DNA of 64,000 nt from positions 434,001 to 498,000 of the forward strand of contig CANLOU010000002.1 of the NCBI GenBank assembly GCA_947492995.1, given 5' to 3'. Source of the stretch: an uncultured Litoreibacter sp. (lineage in GTDB: Bacteria; Pseudomonadota; Alphaproteobacteria; Rhodobacterales; Rhodobacteraceae). The translations under genes and the position numbers were made by a program. This document shows, piece after piece, positions 53,259 through 62,947 of this stretch. Each line of letters starts with the position of its first letter. The first letter of the stretch is position 1. Under the pieces are notes generated by a model. It was not told the origin of the DNA. It saw only the letters and a list, made by a program, of their open reading frames with translations, and did not search any database.

Positions 53259-53916
53259 CGTATTCGACGGCTTAGATGCGCTGGAAGGACGGATCGAGGG
53301 GCTGGAGAGTTCCATCGGTGGGGCCGAAGGGGTTGTCAGCAGCTTCGAGGCCGAACTGGCGGGGATGCGGCAGACGATGCTCTATACCTCGAAAGAGGTC
53401 GCGTCCTTGTCGCTTTCGATTGGTGGCGGGTTGCGCAAGGCCTTTGACGGGCTGGCGTTTGACGGGATGAAATTGTCGGACGCGCTGAAGACGGTGGCAT
53501 CAAGCATGATTAATGCTGCCTATAATGCGGCGATGCGGCCCGTGCAGAACGGCTTGGGCTCGGTGATCGCGAGCGGCGTCAACTCCATCGTGTCGGGTGT
53601 CTTGCCGTTTGAGAAGGGCGGCAGCTTTAGTCAGGGCCGTGTGATGCCTTTTGCCAAGGGCGGCGTCGTCTCTGGGCCGACAAATTTCCCAATGCGAGGC
53701 GGCATGGGATTGATGGGCGAAGCAGGGCCAGAGGCGATTATGCCGCTGACCCGTGGGGCTGACGGGCGCCTTGGTGTGGCCTCGGCCGGTGGCGGCAGGC
53801 CTGTGCAGGTGGTGATGAATATCACGACGCCAGATGTTGCGGGCTTCCAAAAATCACAAAGCCAGATTGCGGCACAAATGAACCGCGCGATGGCGCGCGG
53901 ACAGCGCAACCGCTGA
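53251..53916 (+). CDS. GTA g11, tail tape measure-like protein
   Basis: 221 residues, the short tape measure expected for a short GTA tail. N-terminal coiled coil (GLDALEGRIEGLESSIGGAEGVVSSFEAELAGM), a hydrophobic stretch near residues 85-115 (SMINAAYNAAMRPVQNGLGSVIASGVNSIVSGVLPF), and a Gly-rich C-terminus with GEAGPEAIMPLTRGADGRLGV, the phage tail-length tape measure C-terminal motif. GTG at 53251, with GGGAGGGCACAGG upstream, is preferred; ATG at 53236 is possible. Confidence 0.85.
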   Translation: MSDVFDGLDALEGRIEGLESSIGGAEGVVSSFEAELAGMRQTMLYTSKEVASLSLSIGGGLRKAFDGLAFDGMKLSDALKTVASSMINAAYNAAMRPVQNGLGSVIASGVNSIVSGVLPFEKGGSFSQGRVMPFAKGGVVSGPTNFPMRGGMGLMGEAGPEAIMPLTRGADGRLGVASAGGGRPVQVVMNITTPDVAGFQKSQSQIAAQMNRAMARGQRNR

Positions 53917-53932
53917 AAACCCGGGAGAATTG

Positions 53933-54568
53933 ATGATGCAATTTCATGAGGTGCGGTTCCCCGCATCGCTGTCTTTTGGCTCGCTTGGCGGCCCTGAGCG
54001 GCGCACAGAGGTGGTCACGCTGGCCAACGGCTTTGAAGAGCGCAACACCCCCTGGGCGCATTCGCGGCGCAGATATGATGCGGGCGTCGGCCTGAGATCA
54101 CTGGACGACGTTGAACTTATGATTGCATTTTTTGAAGCGCGGCAGGGTCAGATGTACGGGTTTCGGTGGAAGGACTGGTCGGATTACCGGTCGTGTTCGG
54201 CCTCCAAAGAGGTTGGCTTTGAGGACCAGATTGTCGGCACCGGTGACGGGGTCTCGGACAGGGTTCAGCTTACTAAGACCTACGCGTCCGGCGGCGCAAA
54301 ATACGAGCGGCCTTTGACCAAACTGGTGGCAGGCACGATCAAGCTGGGATTTGACGGATTACAGGTGCATGAAGGCATTGACTGGGATGTTGACCTCAAT
54401 AGCGGTGTCGTGACGTTCAACCATCCGCTGGACGAAGGCGTTGAGATCACAGCGGGCTACGAATTTGACGTTCCGGTGCGGTTTGCAACAGATGCGATCC
54501 AGACCAGCGTTGCCTCGTTCCAAGCCGGAGAAGTGCCGGATGTGCCCGTGATCGAGGTGCGGATATGA
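53933..54568 (+). CDS. GTA g12, DUF2460 distal tail protein
   Basis: 211 residues. FHEVRFPASLSFGSLGGPERRTEVVTLANGFEERNTPWAHSRRRYDAGVGLRSLDDVELMIAFFEARQGQMYGFRWKDWSDYRSC is the DUF2460 signature. It forms the first part of the baseplate hub at the tail tip. Start ATG 53933 (or 53936) follows GGGAG. The stop overlaps g13 by four bases. Confidence 0.92.
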   Translation: MMQFHEVRFPASLSFGSLGGPERRTEVVTLANGFEERNTPWAHSRRRYDAGVGLRSLDDVELMIAFFEARQGQMYGFRWKDWSDYRSCSASKEVGFEDQIVGTGDGVSDRVQLTKTYASGGAKYERPLTKLVAGTIKLGFDGLQVHEGIDWDVDLNSGVVTFNHPLDEGVEITAGYEFDVPVRFATDAIQTSVASFQAGEVPDVPVIEVRI

Positions 54569-55443
54569 GCGCGCTTCTGGATCACCTACAAAGCAAGCTG
54601 ACACATGTTTGCCGGTGCTGGGCTGTGACGCGCAGAGACGGGCGCGTGTTTGGCTTCACCGACCATGACCGGGCGCTGCAGTTCGACGGGATCACCTTCA
54701 AAGCGGATAGCGGCATGACGGCCCGCACCCTGGAGCATGTAACCGGGCTGGCGGTCGACAACACCGAAGCCGTTGGTGCGTTATCGGATGCGGCGGTCAC
54801 GGAAGCCGACATCACAGCGGGGCGGTTTGACGGCGCTTCAGTGAAGGCCTGGCTTGTGAATTGGCAGGATGTGGCGGCGCGGGAGCTGCGGTTTTGCGGC
54901 TCGATCGGTGAATTGAAGCGCGCCGACGGTGCGTTTCACGCCGAGTTGCGGGGCCTGAGCGAGGCATTGAACCAACCTGTTGGGCGGGTTTTTGAAAGGG
55001 GCTGTTCGGCTGTGCTTGGTGACGAACGGTGCCGCGTCGATCTTGGCGGCGCTGGGTACCGCACGGAGGTGAGCGTTGACGTGGTGGAGAACAACCGTGT
55101 GTTGCGCTTTGACGCCTTTGCAGGCTTTGACGACCGGTGGTTTGAACGAGGGCGCGTGCAGATGATGAGCGGCGCAGCTGAGGGGCTGGTGGCGGTTGTC
55201 AAATCGGACCGGTTGGACGGCGACGTCCGTGTCATAGAGCTGTGGGAGCAATTGCGGGCCAATGTTGAACCAGGAGACGCGGTTCTGCTTGAGGCCGGCT
55301 GCGATAAACGGCGGGAATCGTGCCGGTTGAAATTCGCAAACTTCATGAACTTCAGGGGCTTCCCTCATATTCCGGGTGAGGACTGGCTGGTCGGCTACCC
55401 CACGGCCTCTGGTCGCAATGATGGCGGGAGCAGATACCAATGA
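54565..55443 (+). CDS. GTA g13, DUF2163 baseplate hub protein
   Basis: 292 residues. The N-terminal half DHLQSKLTHVCRCWAVTRRDGRVFGFTDHDRALQFDGITFKADSGMTARTLEHVTGLAVDNTEAVGALSDAAVTEADITAGRFDGASVKAWLVNWQD and the C-terminal LLEAGCDKRRESCRLKFANFMNFRGFPHIPGEDWL are DUF2163 hallmarks; the four C-terminal-region cysteines bind an iron-sulfur cluster in the Rhodobacter particle as described in the literature. It is part of the tail hub. Overlaps g12 and g14 by four bases. Confidence 0.92.
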   Translation: MSALLDHLQSKLTHVCRCWAVTRRDGRVFGFTDHDRALQFDGITFKADSGMTARTLEHVTGLAVDNTEAVGALSDAAVTEADITAGRFDGASVKAWLVNWQDVAARELRFCGSIGELKRADGAFHAELRGLSEALNQPVGRVFERGCSAVLGDERCRVDLGGAGYRTEVSVDVVENNRVLRFDAFAGFDDRWFERGRVQMMSGAAEGLVAVVKSDRLDGDVRVIELWEQLRANVEPGDAVLLEAGCDKRRESCRLKFANFMNFRGFPHIPGEDWLVGYPTASGRNDGGSRYQ

Positions 55444-55874
55444 GCGGGGCAGAGCAAATTGTCATGGAGGCCTTGAGCTGGGTTGGAACGCCATACCGCC
55501 ATCAAGCGTCCTGCAAAGGCGCAGGAACGGATTGCCTGGGGCTGCTGCGCGGCGTTTGGCGCAATGTTTACGGCGAAGAACCGGAAGCCGTGCCAGCATA
55601 TAGCGCGGATTGGTCGGAACCTCAGGGCCGCGAGGACCTGTTATGGGCCGCACAACGACATCTGATTTCGCGGCCCGTTTCCGAGCCGCGCTTTGGCGAC
55701 GTGCTGCTGTTTCGAATGCGGCGCGGTTCAGTTGCCAAACACCTGGGAGTTCAAGTGTCGGTCGGCGCGGACCCCGCATTTGTACATGCTTATAGCGGGC
55801 AGGGGGTGACCGTGTCGCCCTTCTCGGAGCCGTGGGCGCGCCGCGTAGTGGCGCGGTTTTCGTTTCCCACCTAA
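55440..55874 (+). CDS. GTA g14, NlpC/P60 cell-wall peptidase
   Basis: 144 residues. Catalytic Cys32 lies in GAGTDCLGLLRGVW and His101 in GSVAKHLGVQV, matching NlpC/P60 cysteine peptidases. In the particle it is thought to help the tail cross the recipient cell wall. It overlaps g13 by four bases and is followed by a 43-bp gap with a small hairpin. Confidence 0.92.
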   Translation: MSGAEQIVMEALSWVGTPYRHQASCKGAGTDCLGLLRGVWRNVYGEEPEAVPAYSADWSEPQGREDLLWAAQRHLISRPVSEPRFGDVLLFRMRRGSVAKHLGVQVSVGADPAFVHAYSGQGVTVSPFSEPWARRVVARFSFPT

Positions 55875-55893
55875 CGCCTTCGCCGGCGTCATT
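55874..55893 (+). other. Small hairpin between g14 and g15
   Basis: ACGCC (55874-55878) and GGCGT (55885-55889) form a 5-bp stem followed by CATTTTA. It is a weak terminator candidate at best. Confidence 0.3.
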
Positions 55894-55917
55894 TTACATC
55901 ATTGAGCGAGGTGCCTG

Positions 55918-58900
55918 ATGGCAACCATACTTCTTTCAGCGGCCGGTGCCGCGATTGGCGGCGCTTTGGGCGGCGGCGCATTGGGGCTGAGCTCTGTCGT
56001 GATTGGGCGCGCAATCGGCGCAACAATTGGGCGCGCGATTGACCAAAGCCTGATGGGGTCTGGCAGCCAAGTTGTAGAGACCGGCAAGCTGGACCGCATG
56101 CGCATTATGGGAGCCAGCGAAGGTGTGGCGGTTCCACGTGTCTTCGGGCGTGTCAGAGTGCCGGGCAACGTCATCTGGACGTCGAATTATAAGGAAACCA
56201 CAACCACGCACGAAAGCGGTGGCAAAGGGGCCCCGAAGGGCCCGACAACCAAGTCGTACTCTTACTCGATCAGTGTTGCCATCGCGCTATGCGAGGGAGA
56301 GATTTCGCGGGTTGGCCGCATTTGGGCCGACGGGCTCATCGTCAATCGCGATGATCTGAATATGCAGGTCTATCGCGGCTCTGAAGATCAATTGCCTGAT
56401 CCTGTGATGACCGCGATTGAAGGGGAAGATCACGTCCCGGCCTACCGTGGCCTTGCCTATGTGGTTTTTGAGAACCTTGCATTGGAGCCGTTTGGGAACC
56501 GGGTTCCGCAATTCACGTTTGAAGTCGTTCGACCGGCTCAGCCGACCGGTCTTGATGAGCCGTCTTCGATTGCGGATGTTGTTCAGGGCGTCGCCTTGCT
56601 TCCCGGCAGTGGTGAATACGCATTGGCAACCACGCCCGTGTATCGAAGCGATGCGTCGGGCGCGAGCACGGCGGCGAATATCAATTCTGAGGGGGGAGCG
56701 GTTGACCTGCTTGCCTCGCTTGATGCGCTGACGGGTGAGTTGCCCAAATGCAAGTCGACCTCACTGGTTGTCAGCTGGTTTGGCGACGACCTGAGAGCAG
56801 GGCATTGCAGATGCGTTCCAAAAGTCGAAACGGACCAGTCAACGAACCAAACACTTGGGTTTGGCTCACTTCCCATTTTCAACGGCGAGGAAGACGAAAA
56901 TGGCTGGGCATCTGGTGGCTTTGGGTTAGAGCGACACCCTTGGACGGTCGGCGGGTTGAGCCGGGATGAGGCCGAAATTGTTGCAAAGCGTGATGGCCGT
57001 CCGATTTATGGCGGGACGCCCGCAGACGCATCGGTTGTGGAGGCCATTGCGGCCCTCAAAGACGCAGACCAAGAGGTCATGTTCTATCCGTTTTTGTTGA
57101 TGGATGTGCTGGAGGGGAATACCCTTCCTGATCCATGGAACGGTGGTGTAGGACAACCCGCATTGCCGTGGCGAGGCCGGATCACAAGCGAACGCGCGCC
57201 GGGGATAGTCGGGTCAACAGATCACACCGCCGCGGCGACGGCGGAGGTCGCGGCGTTTTTCGGAACAGCGGCGGCGTCTGACTTCGAGATCGTCGGGAAA
57301 AGTGTTTCCTACAGCGGGCCAGCAGAGTTTTCATATCGTCGCTTCATTTTGCACTATGCGCATCTTTGTGCAGCGGCTGGAGGAGTATCGAGCTTTTGCA
57401 TTGGGTCTGAGATGCGCGCGCTGACGCAGATCCGCGACGGAGCCGGGGGATTTCCTGCTGTGGCGGCACTGCAGGTTCTGGCAGCGGAGGTTAAAGCAAT
57501 TTTGCCGGAGGCAAAGATCGGTTACGCCGCCGATTGGTCCGAATATTTCGGCTATCACCCACAAGACGGCTCTGGCGATATACGGTTTCATCTTGACCCG
57601 CTTTGGGCGGATACGGCGATCGACTTCATCGGAATTGACAACTACATGCCAATCTCTGATTGGCGCGACAGTGACGCACATTCCGACGCCGCCTTTGGAA
57701 GTATTTACAACCTTGAATACCTGATTGGGAACGTGGCCGGCGGCGAAGGCTTTGATTGGTACTACGCAAGTGCGGAGGAGCGCGCGCTGCAATTGCGGAT
57801 CGATATTTCTGACGGTGCGCATGGCGAGGACTGGGTATATCGCTACAAGGATCTGCAAGGGTGGTGGCGCAACGCCCATCATGACCGCGTTGACGGGGTT
57901 CGCGCCGGCAATTCATCGCCGTGGGTGCCAGGCAGCAAGCCTATCTGGTTTACCGAACTGGGCTGCGCCGCAATTGACAAAGGTCCGAACCAGCCAAACA
58001 AGTTTCTAGACAGCAAATCGAGCGAGAGCGGCTTGCCGCATTATTCGACTGGTCAGCGGGATGACTACGTGCAGCTGCAGTTCTTGCGTGCTTACGATCA
58101 GCATTTCGCTGACCCTGACCACAACCCCATTTCCGAGGTGTATGGCGGTCCGATGGTGGACATGTCCAAAGCGCATATTTGGGCATGGGACGCACGGCCT
58201 TGGCCCGACTTTCCTAACAATACCGGGGTCTGGAGCGACGGGGAAAATCATCTGACCGGCCACTGGCTGACCGGTCGAAGTGCTGTGCAAACGCTTGCTT
58301 CCGTGGTGGCAGAACTGTGCGAAATGTCGGGCCTGCATAGCTACGATGTCGGCGAGCTACACGGTATTGTTCGCGGTTTCAGTGTCGGTGATATCGAAAG
58401 TGCCAGGGCCTCCATTCAGACGCTCATGGTCGCTTACGGGTTTGACGCGATTGAGGATGGCGGCACTGTCGCGTTCCGCCTACGCGGCCAGACCGAGCCG
58501 ATAACTATCGGAGACCACGACTTGGTGCGGCTTCAAGGCGACGAGCCTGTAATGGAAGCCACTCGCGCGCCCGAGGCAGAGGTAGTTGGTGAAGTCCGCG
58601 TTGGATACGCGTCAGGGGAGGCTGCGTTTGAGAGCCATGTCGCTTCAGTCAGGTTTCCAGACGACGCGTCTCCGCTTACAACGACGAATGATCTGCCTTT
58701 GTCTTTGAACAATGCCGAAGCTCAAGCCATCGCTGAGCGATGGTTGGCGGAGGCCCGAGTGGCGCGAGAAACAGTGCGTTTGGCCGTTCCACCGTCCCGC
58801 AGCGACATACGCGCGGGGAGCATCATTCAACTGACCAACGAGACCCACGTCACGACCGACTACCGAGTTGACCGGATCGAGGATAGCGGTACCCGTTTGC

Positions 58901-59919
58901 TTGAAGCGACGCGCATTGAAGACCAAATTTACCAACCGAGTACAGCGGCGGCGACTTTGCCGGAACATCGTTCGTTCGCGGTCCCTATACCAGTGTCCGC
59001 GCAGTTCTTGGATTTACCGCTGTTGAAAGGCGATGAGGTGCCACATGCGCCCTATGTGGCCGTTTCAGCATCCCCTTGGCCGGGCTCGGCGGCGATCTAT
59101 AGCGCGTCGGACGATGCAGATTACGGCCTCAATTTATTGGTTGATACGCCTTCAACTGCTGGAACCACTTTGAACACTTTTTTCTGGGCCAAATCGGGTA
59201 TTTGGTCGAACGGCCCGACATTGCGGGTGCAGCTGATGCGTGGTGAGTTGAGTTCTCAAGCCCCCGAACGCGTTCTGAATGGGGCGAATGTCGCGGCCAT
59301 TGGTGATGGGTCGTCGGACCTTTGGGAAGTGATCCAGTTTGCGAATGCCGAACTGGTGGCACCCAACACCTACGAATTGTCGGGCTTTCTGCGAGGGCAG
59401 GCGGGATCGGATGCATTGACGCCAGAGGTTTGGCCAGTCGGCAGCCGCTTCGTCCTATTGGATGGCGGGCCGCGGCAGATTGGGTTGGAATTGTCTCAAC
59501 GTGACCTTGCCCGACATTACCGCATTGGCCCCGCGCTGCGGCCATTGGACGACCCGTCATACCGACATTACGTCGAGGCGTTTGTTGGGGTCGGCCTAAG
59601 GCCCTATTCGCCGGTCCACTTGCGTGTTGTGCAAACCGACGGTGGCTACAGCATAAGCTGGACCCGTCGAACTCGGATAGACGGCGACAGTTGGGCCTCG
59701 GTTGACGTGCCATTGGGTGAGGAAACCGAAAGCTATCTGGTGCGCATCGTCAAAGACGATGTCGTGCTGCGCGAAACTGTTCTGGGCACGCCATCATGGG
59801 AATACTCAGCCTCCGCTGCGGCGAATGATGGGGCGGTCGCTTCATTTGAAGTACAGGTCGCGCAAATTTCACAGAGTTTTGGGCCCGGGCCCTTTGCAAG
59901 GAAAGAAATAAATGTCTGA
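55918..59919 (+). CDS. GTA g15, large tail-tip host-recognition protein (megatron)
   Basis: 1333 residues, the expected size. The first 55 residues are hydrophobic/Gly-rich (AGAAIGGALGGGALGLSSVVIGRAIGATIGRAIDQS). Then comes the baseplate hub region (RMRIMGASEGVAVPRVFGRVRVPGNVIWTSNYKE), a TIM-barrel glycosidase-like domain at about 430-760 (ILHYAHLCAAAGGVSSFCIGSEMRALTQIRDG, IGYAADWSEYFGYHPQDGSGDIRFHLDPLWADTAIDFIGIDNYMP, PIWFTELGCAAIDKGPNQPN), and the phage-tail C-terminal domains. It forms the tail tip and probably binds or degrades the recipient surface layer. Likely the most variable GTA protein between species. Overlaps the next gene by eight bases. Confidence 0.93.
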   Translation: MATILLSAAGAAIGGALGGGALGLSSVVIGRAIGATIGRAIDQSLMGSGSQVVETGKLDRMRIMGASEGVAVPRVFGRVRVPGNVIWTSNYKETTTTHESGGKGAPKGPTTKSYSYSISVAIALCEGEISRVGRIWADGLIVNRDDLNMQVYRGSEDQLPDPVMTAIEGEDHVPAYRGLAYVVFENLALEPFGNRVPQFTFEVVRPAQPTGLDEPSSIADVVQGVALLPGSGEYALATTPVYRSDASGASTAANINSEGGAVDLLASLDALTGELPKCKSTSLVVSWFGDDLRAGHCRCVPKVETDQSTNQTLGFGSLPIFNGEEDENGWASGGFGLERHPWTVGGLSRDEAEIVAKRDGRPIYGGTPADASVVEAIAALKDADQEVMFYPFLLMDVLEGNTLPDPWNGGVGQPALPWRGRITSERAPGIVGSTDHTAAATAEVAAFFGTAAASDFEIVGKSVSYSGPAEFSYRRFILHYAHLCAAAGGVSSFCIGSEMRALTQIRDGAGGFPAVAALQVLAAEVKAILPEAKIGYAADWSEYFGYHPQDGSGDIRFHLDPLWADTAIDFIGIDNYMPISDWRDSDAHSDAAFGSIYNLEYLIGNVAGGEGFDWYYASAEERALQLRIDISDGAHGEDWVYRYKDLQGWWRNAHHDRVDGVRAGNSSPWVPGSKPIWFTELGCAAIDKGPNQPNKFLDSKSSESGLPHYSTGQRDDYVQLQFLRAYDQHFADPDHNPISEVYGGPMVDMSKAHIWAWDARPWPDFPNNTGVWSDGENHLTGHWLTGRSAVQTLASVVAELCEMSGLHSYDVGELHGIVRGFSVGDIESARASIQTLMVAYGFDAIEDGGTVAFRLRGQTEPITIGDHDLVRLQGDEPVMEATRAPEAEVVGEVRVGYASGEAAFESHVASVRFPDDASPLTTTNDLPLSLNNAEAQAIAERWLAEARVARETVRLAVPPSRSDIRAGSIIQLTNETHVTTDYRVDRIEDSGTRLLEATRIEDQIYQPSTAAATLPEHRSFAVPIPVSAQFLDLPLLKGDEVPHAPYVAVSASPWPGSAAIYSASDDADYGLNLLVDTPSTAGTTLNTFFWAKSGIWSNGPTLRVQLMRGELSSQAPERVLNGANVAAIGDGSSDLWEVIQFANAELVAPNTYELSGFLRGQAGSDALTPEVWPVGSRFVLLDGGPRQIGLELSQRDLARHYRIGPALRPLDDPSYRHYVEAFVGVGLRPYSPVHLRVVQTDGGYSISWTRRTRIDGDSWASVDVPLGEETESYLVRIVKDDVVLRETVLGTPSWEYSASAAANDGAVASFEVQVAQISQSFGPGPFARKEINV

Positions 59920-60628
59920 AACAACAAAACTGAAGCTGCCTTTCATTGCACCTGCACAGGCACAAAAACACGTCACCGTAAACGAAGCATTGGCGCGCTT
60001 AGATGTTGCGGTGCAGATGAATGTTGAAAGCCGAACATTAGGAACGCCACCTTTGGTTGTCATTGAAGGGGAAAGCTATTTAGTGCCTTTCGGTGCTGTG
60101 AACGCGTGGGACGGTCAAGATGGCCAAATTGCGTCCTACCTGAATGGGGGGTGGCAGTTTTTCGAACCGCTGGGTGGGTGGCAGCTCTGGATTGAGGACG
60201 AAGCCACGCGCCTCACCTTCGATGGTGTCAATTGGGTAGAAAACCTACTTGCGATGTCGGGCAGCAAAGCAGCAATGCGCGCTGAAATCGTTGAGACAGA
60301 TTTGGTCTTATCTGGGGGAGGTTCGGTCGAATTGTCAGGCTTCCTGATCCCCGCCAACACCAGTGTTTTGGCGATAACCGGTCGGGTCCTGTCTGCGTTC
60401 ACAGGAGGATTGAGCGATTGGTCATTGGGAGTTGAAGGTGCCGAGACCCGGTATGGATCGGGCATTGGTCTGGGCCAAGGATCGTGGTTGCGCGGAATAA
60501 CGGGCCACCCGATTACGTATTACAGCCCCACACAGCTTAAGCTTTCGGCAAATGGCGGTGACTTTGGGGGTGGTACGGTCCGACTGGCTGTGCATCTGCT
60601 GCAGTTTGATTTGCCGGGAGGCGCTTAG
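59912..60628 (+). CDS. DUF2793 domain protein, probable GTA-associated fibre
   Basis: 238 residues. The N-terminal part TKLKLPFIAPAQAQKHVTVNEALARLDVAVQM, VIEGESYLVP and GGWQFFEPLGGWQLWIEDEATRLTFDGVNWV is the DUF2793 module found in phage and GTA fibre-like proteins. The second half is a beta-rich unit (FLIPANTSVLAITGRVLSAFTGGLSDWSLGV). It overlaps g15 by eight bases, so it is translated with the GTA operon; a role as tail or head fibre is inference. A hairpin follows its stop. Confidence 0.8.
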   Translation: MSETTKLKLPFIAPAQAQKHVTVNEALARLDVAVQMNVESRTLGTPPLVVIEGESYLVPFGAVNAWDGQDGQIASYLNGGWQFFEPLGGWQLWIEDEATRLTFDGVNWVENLLAMSGSKAAMRAEIVETDLVLSGGGSVELSGFLIPANTSVLAITGRVLSAFTGGLSDWSLGVEGAETRYGSGIGLGQGSWLRGITGHPITYYSPTQLKLSANGGDFGGGTVRLAVHLLQFDLPGGA

Positions 60629-60639
60629 CAGGCAGTAAG

Positions 60640-60679
60640 GCCAGCGCCGTCATACTGGATTATAAGCGCTGGCGCTTTC
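60640..60679 (+). terminator. Hairpin after the GTA cluster
   Basis: GCCAGCGC (60640-60647) and GCGCTGGC (60666-60673) form a perfect 8-bp stem with an 18-nt loop, followed by GCTTTCA. The T tract is short, so termination may be partial. Confidence 0.5.
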
Positions 60680-60736
60680 ATGTTGGCGAAGAAACACCAT
60701 CTGGTATAAGAACGAGGTAGAAAACAGGAGCTAGAG

Positions 60737-61546
60737 ATGGCGCATTCACGTCCAAATCTTACTGAAATCGATCCGGTTTGGCAGCGTATTTCGGATGAAG
60801 CGCGCGATGCTATCGCTGGGGAACCGCTCCTTGGTGGCATGATCCATGGTGCCGTGTTGCATCATCGCACATTGGAAGATGCGCTTTCGTTTCGGATGTC
60901 GTTGAAGTTGGCCTCTGCTGAGATGTCCGAGCAAATCCTGCGTGAAATTGCTGATGAGGCGTACAGTGCCGAGCCAGCATTGGGCGATGCCGCGCGCGCC
61001 GATATTGTTGCGGTGTTTGAGCGCGACCCAGCTTGCCACAGGTTTTTGCAGCCATTGTTGTACTTCAAGGGGTTTCAGGCCATTCAAGCCTACCGTGTTG
61101 GGCATTGGCTTTGGGAGCAGGGGCGCAAGGATCTCGCCTATTTCTTCCAGATGCGGGTGAGTGAGGTATTTGGCTTCGACGCGCACCCCGCCGCCAAAAT
61201 TGGCCGGGGCATCATGATTGATCACGCTCATTCCATCGTGATCGGTGAGACGGCGGTCGTTGGTGACAACGTGTCGATGCTGCATTCGGTGACCCTGGGC
61301 GGAACCGGCAAAGAGGATGACGACCGGCATCCCAAGATCGAAAATGGTGTGCTGATCGGCGCTGGCGCTCATGTCCTTGGCAACATCACCGTGGGTCATT
61401 GCTCGCGCGTGGCGGCTGGGTCGGTGGTGCTGGAAGAGGTGCCGCCCATGAAGACGGTGGCGGGTGTGCCAGCAAGGATTGTGGGCGAGGCGGGCTGCGC
61501 GCAGCCATCCATCACAATGGATCAGTTGCTTAAGGGCAAAATCTGA
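60737..61546 (+). CDS. cysE: Serine O-acetyltransferase
   Basis: 269 residues. The N-terminal helical domain (VWQRISDEARDAIAGEPLLGGMIHGAVLHHRTLEDALSFRMSLKLAS) is followed by the catalytic region DPACHRFLQPLLYFKGFQAIQAYRVGHWLW and a left-handed beta-helix of hexapeptide repeats (GRGIMIDHAHSIVIGETAVVGDNVSMLHSVTLGG, then GVLIGAGAHVLGNITVGHCSRVAAGSVVL). It makes O-acetylserine for cysteine synthesis and is normally feedback-inhibited by cysteine via the C-terminus. It lies downstream of the GTA cluster, 108 bp away. Confidence 0.96.
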   Translation: MAHSRPNLTEIDPVWQRISDEARDAIAGEPLLGGMIHGAVLHHRTLEDALSFRMSLKLASAEMSEQILREIADEAYSAEPALGDAARADIVAVFERDPACHRFLQPLLYFKGFQAIQAYRVGHWLWEQGRKDLAYFFQMRVSEVFGFDAHPAAKIGRGIMIDHAHSIVIGETAVVGDNVSMLHSVTLGGTGKEDDDRHPKIENGVLIGAGAHVLGNITVGHCSRVAAGSVVLEEVPPMKTVAGVPARIVGEAGCAQPSITMDQLLKGKI

Positions 61547-61570
61547 CAAAATGTTCGAATTCTACAACTG

Positions 61571-61606
61571 AAAACGGCCGCTGCATCCCGCAGCGGCCGT
61601 TTTTTG
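61571..61606. terminator. Bidirectional terminator between cysE and pdhC
   Basis: AAAACGGCCGCTGC and GCAGCGGCCGTTTT pair perfectly over 14 bp (61571-61584 with a short ATCCC loop), followed by more T residues. It serves both convergent transcripts. Confidence 0.93.
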
Positions 61607-61624
61607 TTGTCTGATTGAATGCTG

Positions 61625-62935
61625 CTACGCCAGCATCATCACCGGGTTTTCAAGGTTGTCCTTGATGGCGTTCAGCAGGTTGGCCCCAAGCGCGCCGTCA
61701 ATCACACGGTGATCGACGCTCAGCGTGGTCGACATCACGGTCGCCACTTTCACCTCGCCGTCCTCTCCAACAACCGGCTTTTTCGTCCCCGCGCCGACCG
61801 CCAAGATGGCGGCATGCGGCGGGTTGATGATGGCGTCGAAATTGTCGATGCCGAACATCCCGAGGTTGGAAATCGCGAAGCTGCCGCCTTGGTACTCATG
61901 CGGCGCCAGCTTGCGGTCGCGGGCGCGGCTGGCCAAATCCTTCATCTCTGCTGACAGGGCCGACAGGGACTTCATCTCCGCGTCTTTCAGCACCGGCGTG
62001 AACAGCCCGCCTTCGATGGCCACGGCCACGGCCACATCCGACGGCTTCAATGACAGCATCCGGTCACCGGCCCAAACGGCGTTGGCGTCGGGCACTTGCT
62101 GCAATGCAAGCGCGCAGGCTTTGATGATAAAGTCGTTCACCGACAGTTTCACCCCACGCGGCTCCAGCGACTTGTTCAGCTGGCTGCGGAACTTCAGCAA
62201 AGCGTCCAATTCAATGTCGCGGCGCAGGTAGAAATGCGGCACGGATTGCTTGGCTTCGGTCAGGCGGGCGGCAATGGTTTTCCGCATGCCGTCCAACGCA
62301 ACCTCTTCGAATTCGCGGTCGGCGTAGGTTTTCAGGACCACGTCCGTTGCGGGGCCAGCGGCCATGGCAGCAGGTGCCGCCGCTGCAGGCGCGGATGCCG
62401 CAGGGGCAGGGGCCGCGCCCGGTTTGGCGTCCATGACATCCGCTTTGACGATCCGGCCTTTCGGGCCGGAGCCTTTGATCTGCGACAGATCCAAGCCCTT
62501 GTCCTTGGCGATGCGTCGGGCCAAAGGCGATGCGAACACGCGGTCCCCGTCCTTGCCAGAGGCAGTCGCGGGGGCAGACGCAGGGGCACTCGCCGGAGCA
62601 GCCTCCGCTTTCGGCGCTTCAGCAGCAGGCTCTTCCTTCGCCGGAGCCGCAGCAGGCGCGCTCGAGGCCGCCCCAATGTCGTCCGCACTTTCCCCGTCTT
62701 CCAAAATCACCGCAATCGGCGTGTTCACTTTCACGCCCTCGGTGCCTTCCTCGACCAGAATTTTCCCGATCACGCCTTCGTCCACGGCTTCAAATTCCAT
62801 GGTGGCTTTGTCGGTCTCGATCTCGGCCATGACGTCGCCGGATGCGACAGTGTCGCCTTCCTTGACCAGCCATTTGGCCAAGGTGCCTTCCTCCATCGTG
62901 GGGGACAGCGCGGGCATGAGTAATTCAATAGGCAT
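61625..62935 (-). CDS. pdhC: Dihydrolipoyl acetyltransferase (E2) of pyruvate dehydrogenase
   Basis: 436 residues. An N-terminal lipoyl domain has Lys43 in [17 protein letters not shown]; an Ala/Pro-rich linker (about 85-130) leads to the peripheral subunit-binding domain ([34 protein letters not shown]) and a second linker; the acyltransferase core ends with [18 protein letters not shown], giving His409 and Asp413 as catalytic residues. It transfers acetyl groups to CoA at the core of the complex. It lies 12 bp after pdhB on the same strand. Confidence 0.97.
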   Translation of the reverse strand: MPIELLMPALSPTMEEGTLAKWLVKEGDTVASGDVMAEIETDKATMEFEAVDEGVIGKILVEEGTEGVKVNTPIAVILEDGESADDIGAASSAPAAAPAKEEPAAEAPKAEAAPASAPASAPATASGKDGDRVFASPLARRIAKDKGLDLSQIKGSGPKGRIVKADVMDAKPGAAPAPAASAPAAAAPAAMAAGPATDVVLKTYADREFEEVALDGMRKTIAARLTEAKQSVPHFYLRRDIELDALLKFRSQLNKSLEPRGVKLSVNDFIIKACALALQQVPDANAVWAGDRMLSLKPSDVAVAVAIEGGLFTPVLKDAEMKSLSALSAEMKDLASRARDRKLAPHEYQGGSFAISNLGMFGIDNFDAIINPPHAAILAVGAGTKKPVVGEDGEVKVATVMSTTLSVDHRVIDGALGANLLNAIKDNLENPVMMLA

Positions 62936-62947
62936 ATCCGGCTCTCC

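Larger units (their letters stand above)
45442..60628 (+). mobile_element. Gene transfer agent (RcGTA-type) structural gene cluster
   Basis: Seventeen same-strand genes, mostly with 4-bp overlaps, in the exact RcGTA order: small terminase, large terminase, portal, g3.5, protease, capsid, g6 to g15, plus a DUF2793 gene. All reading frames are intact and close to the lengths known for Rhodobacter capsulatus. There is no integrase, replication or lysogeny gene, so it is a gene transfer agent rather than a prophage. GTAs package random pieces of host DNA. Lysis, maturation and regulator (gafA) genes lie elsewhere. Confidence 0.93.

Noticed and set aside
45442-60628. An active temperate prophage
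   Set aside because: There is no integrase, repressor, replication gene or attachment site, and gene order and lengths are those of RcGTA-type gene transfer agents.
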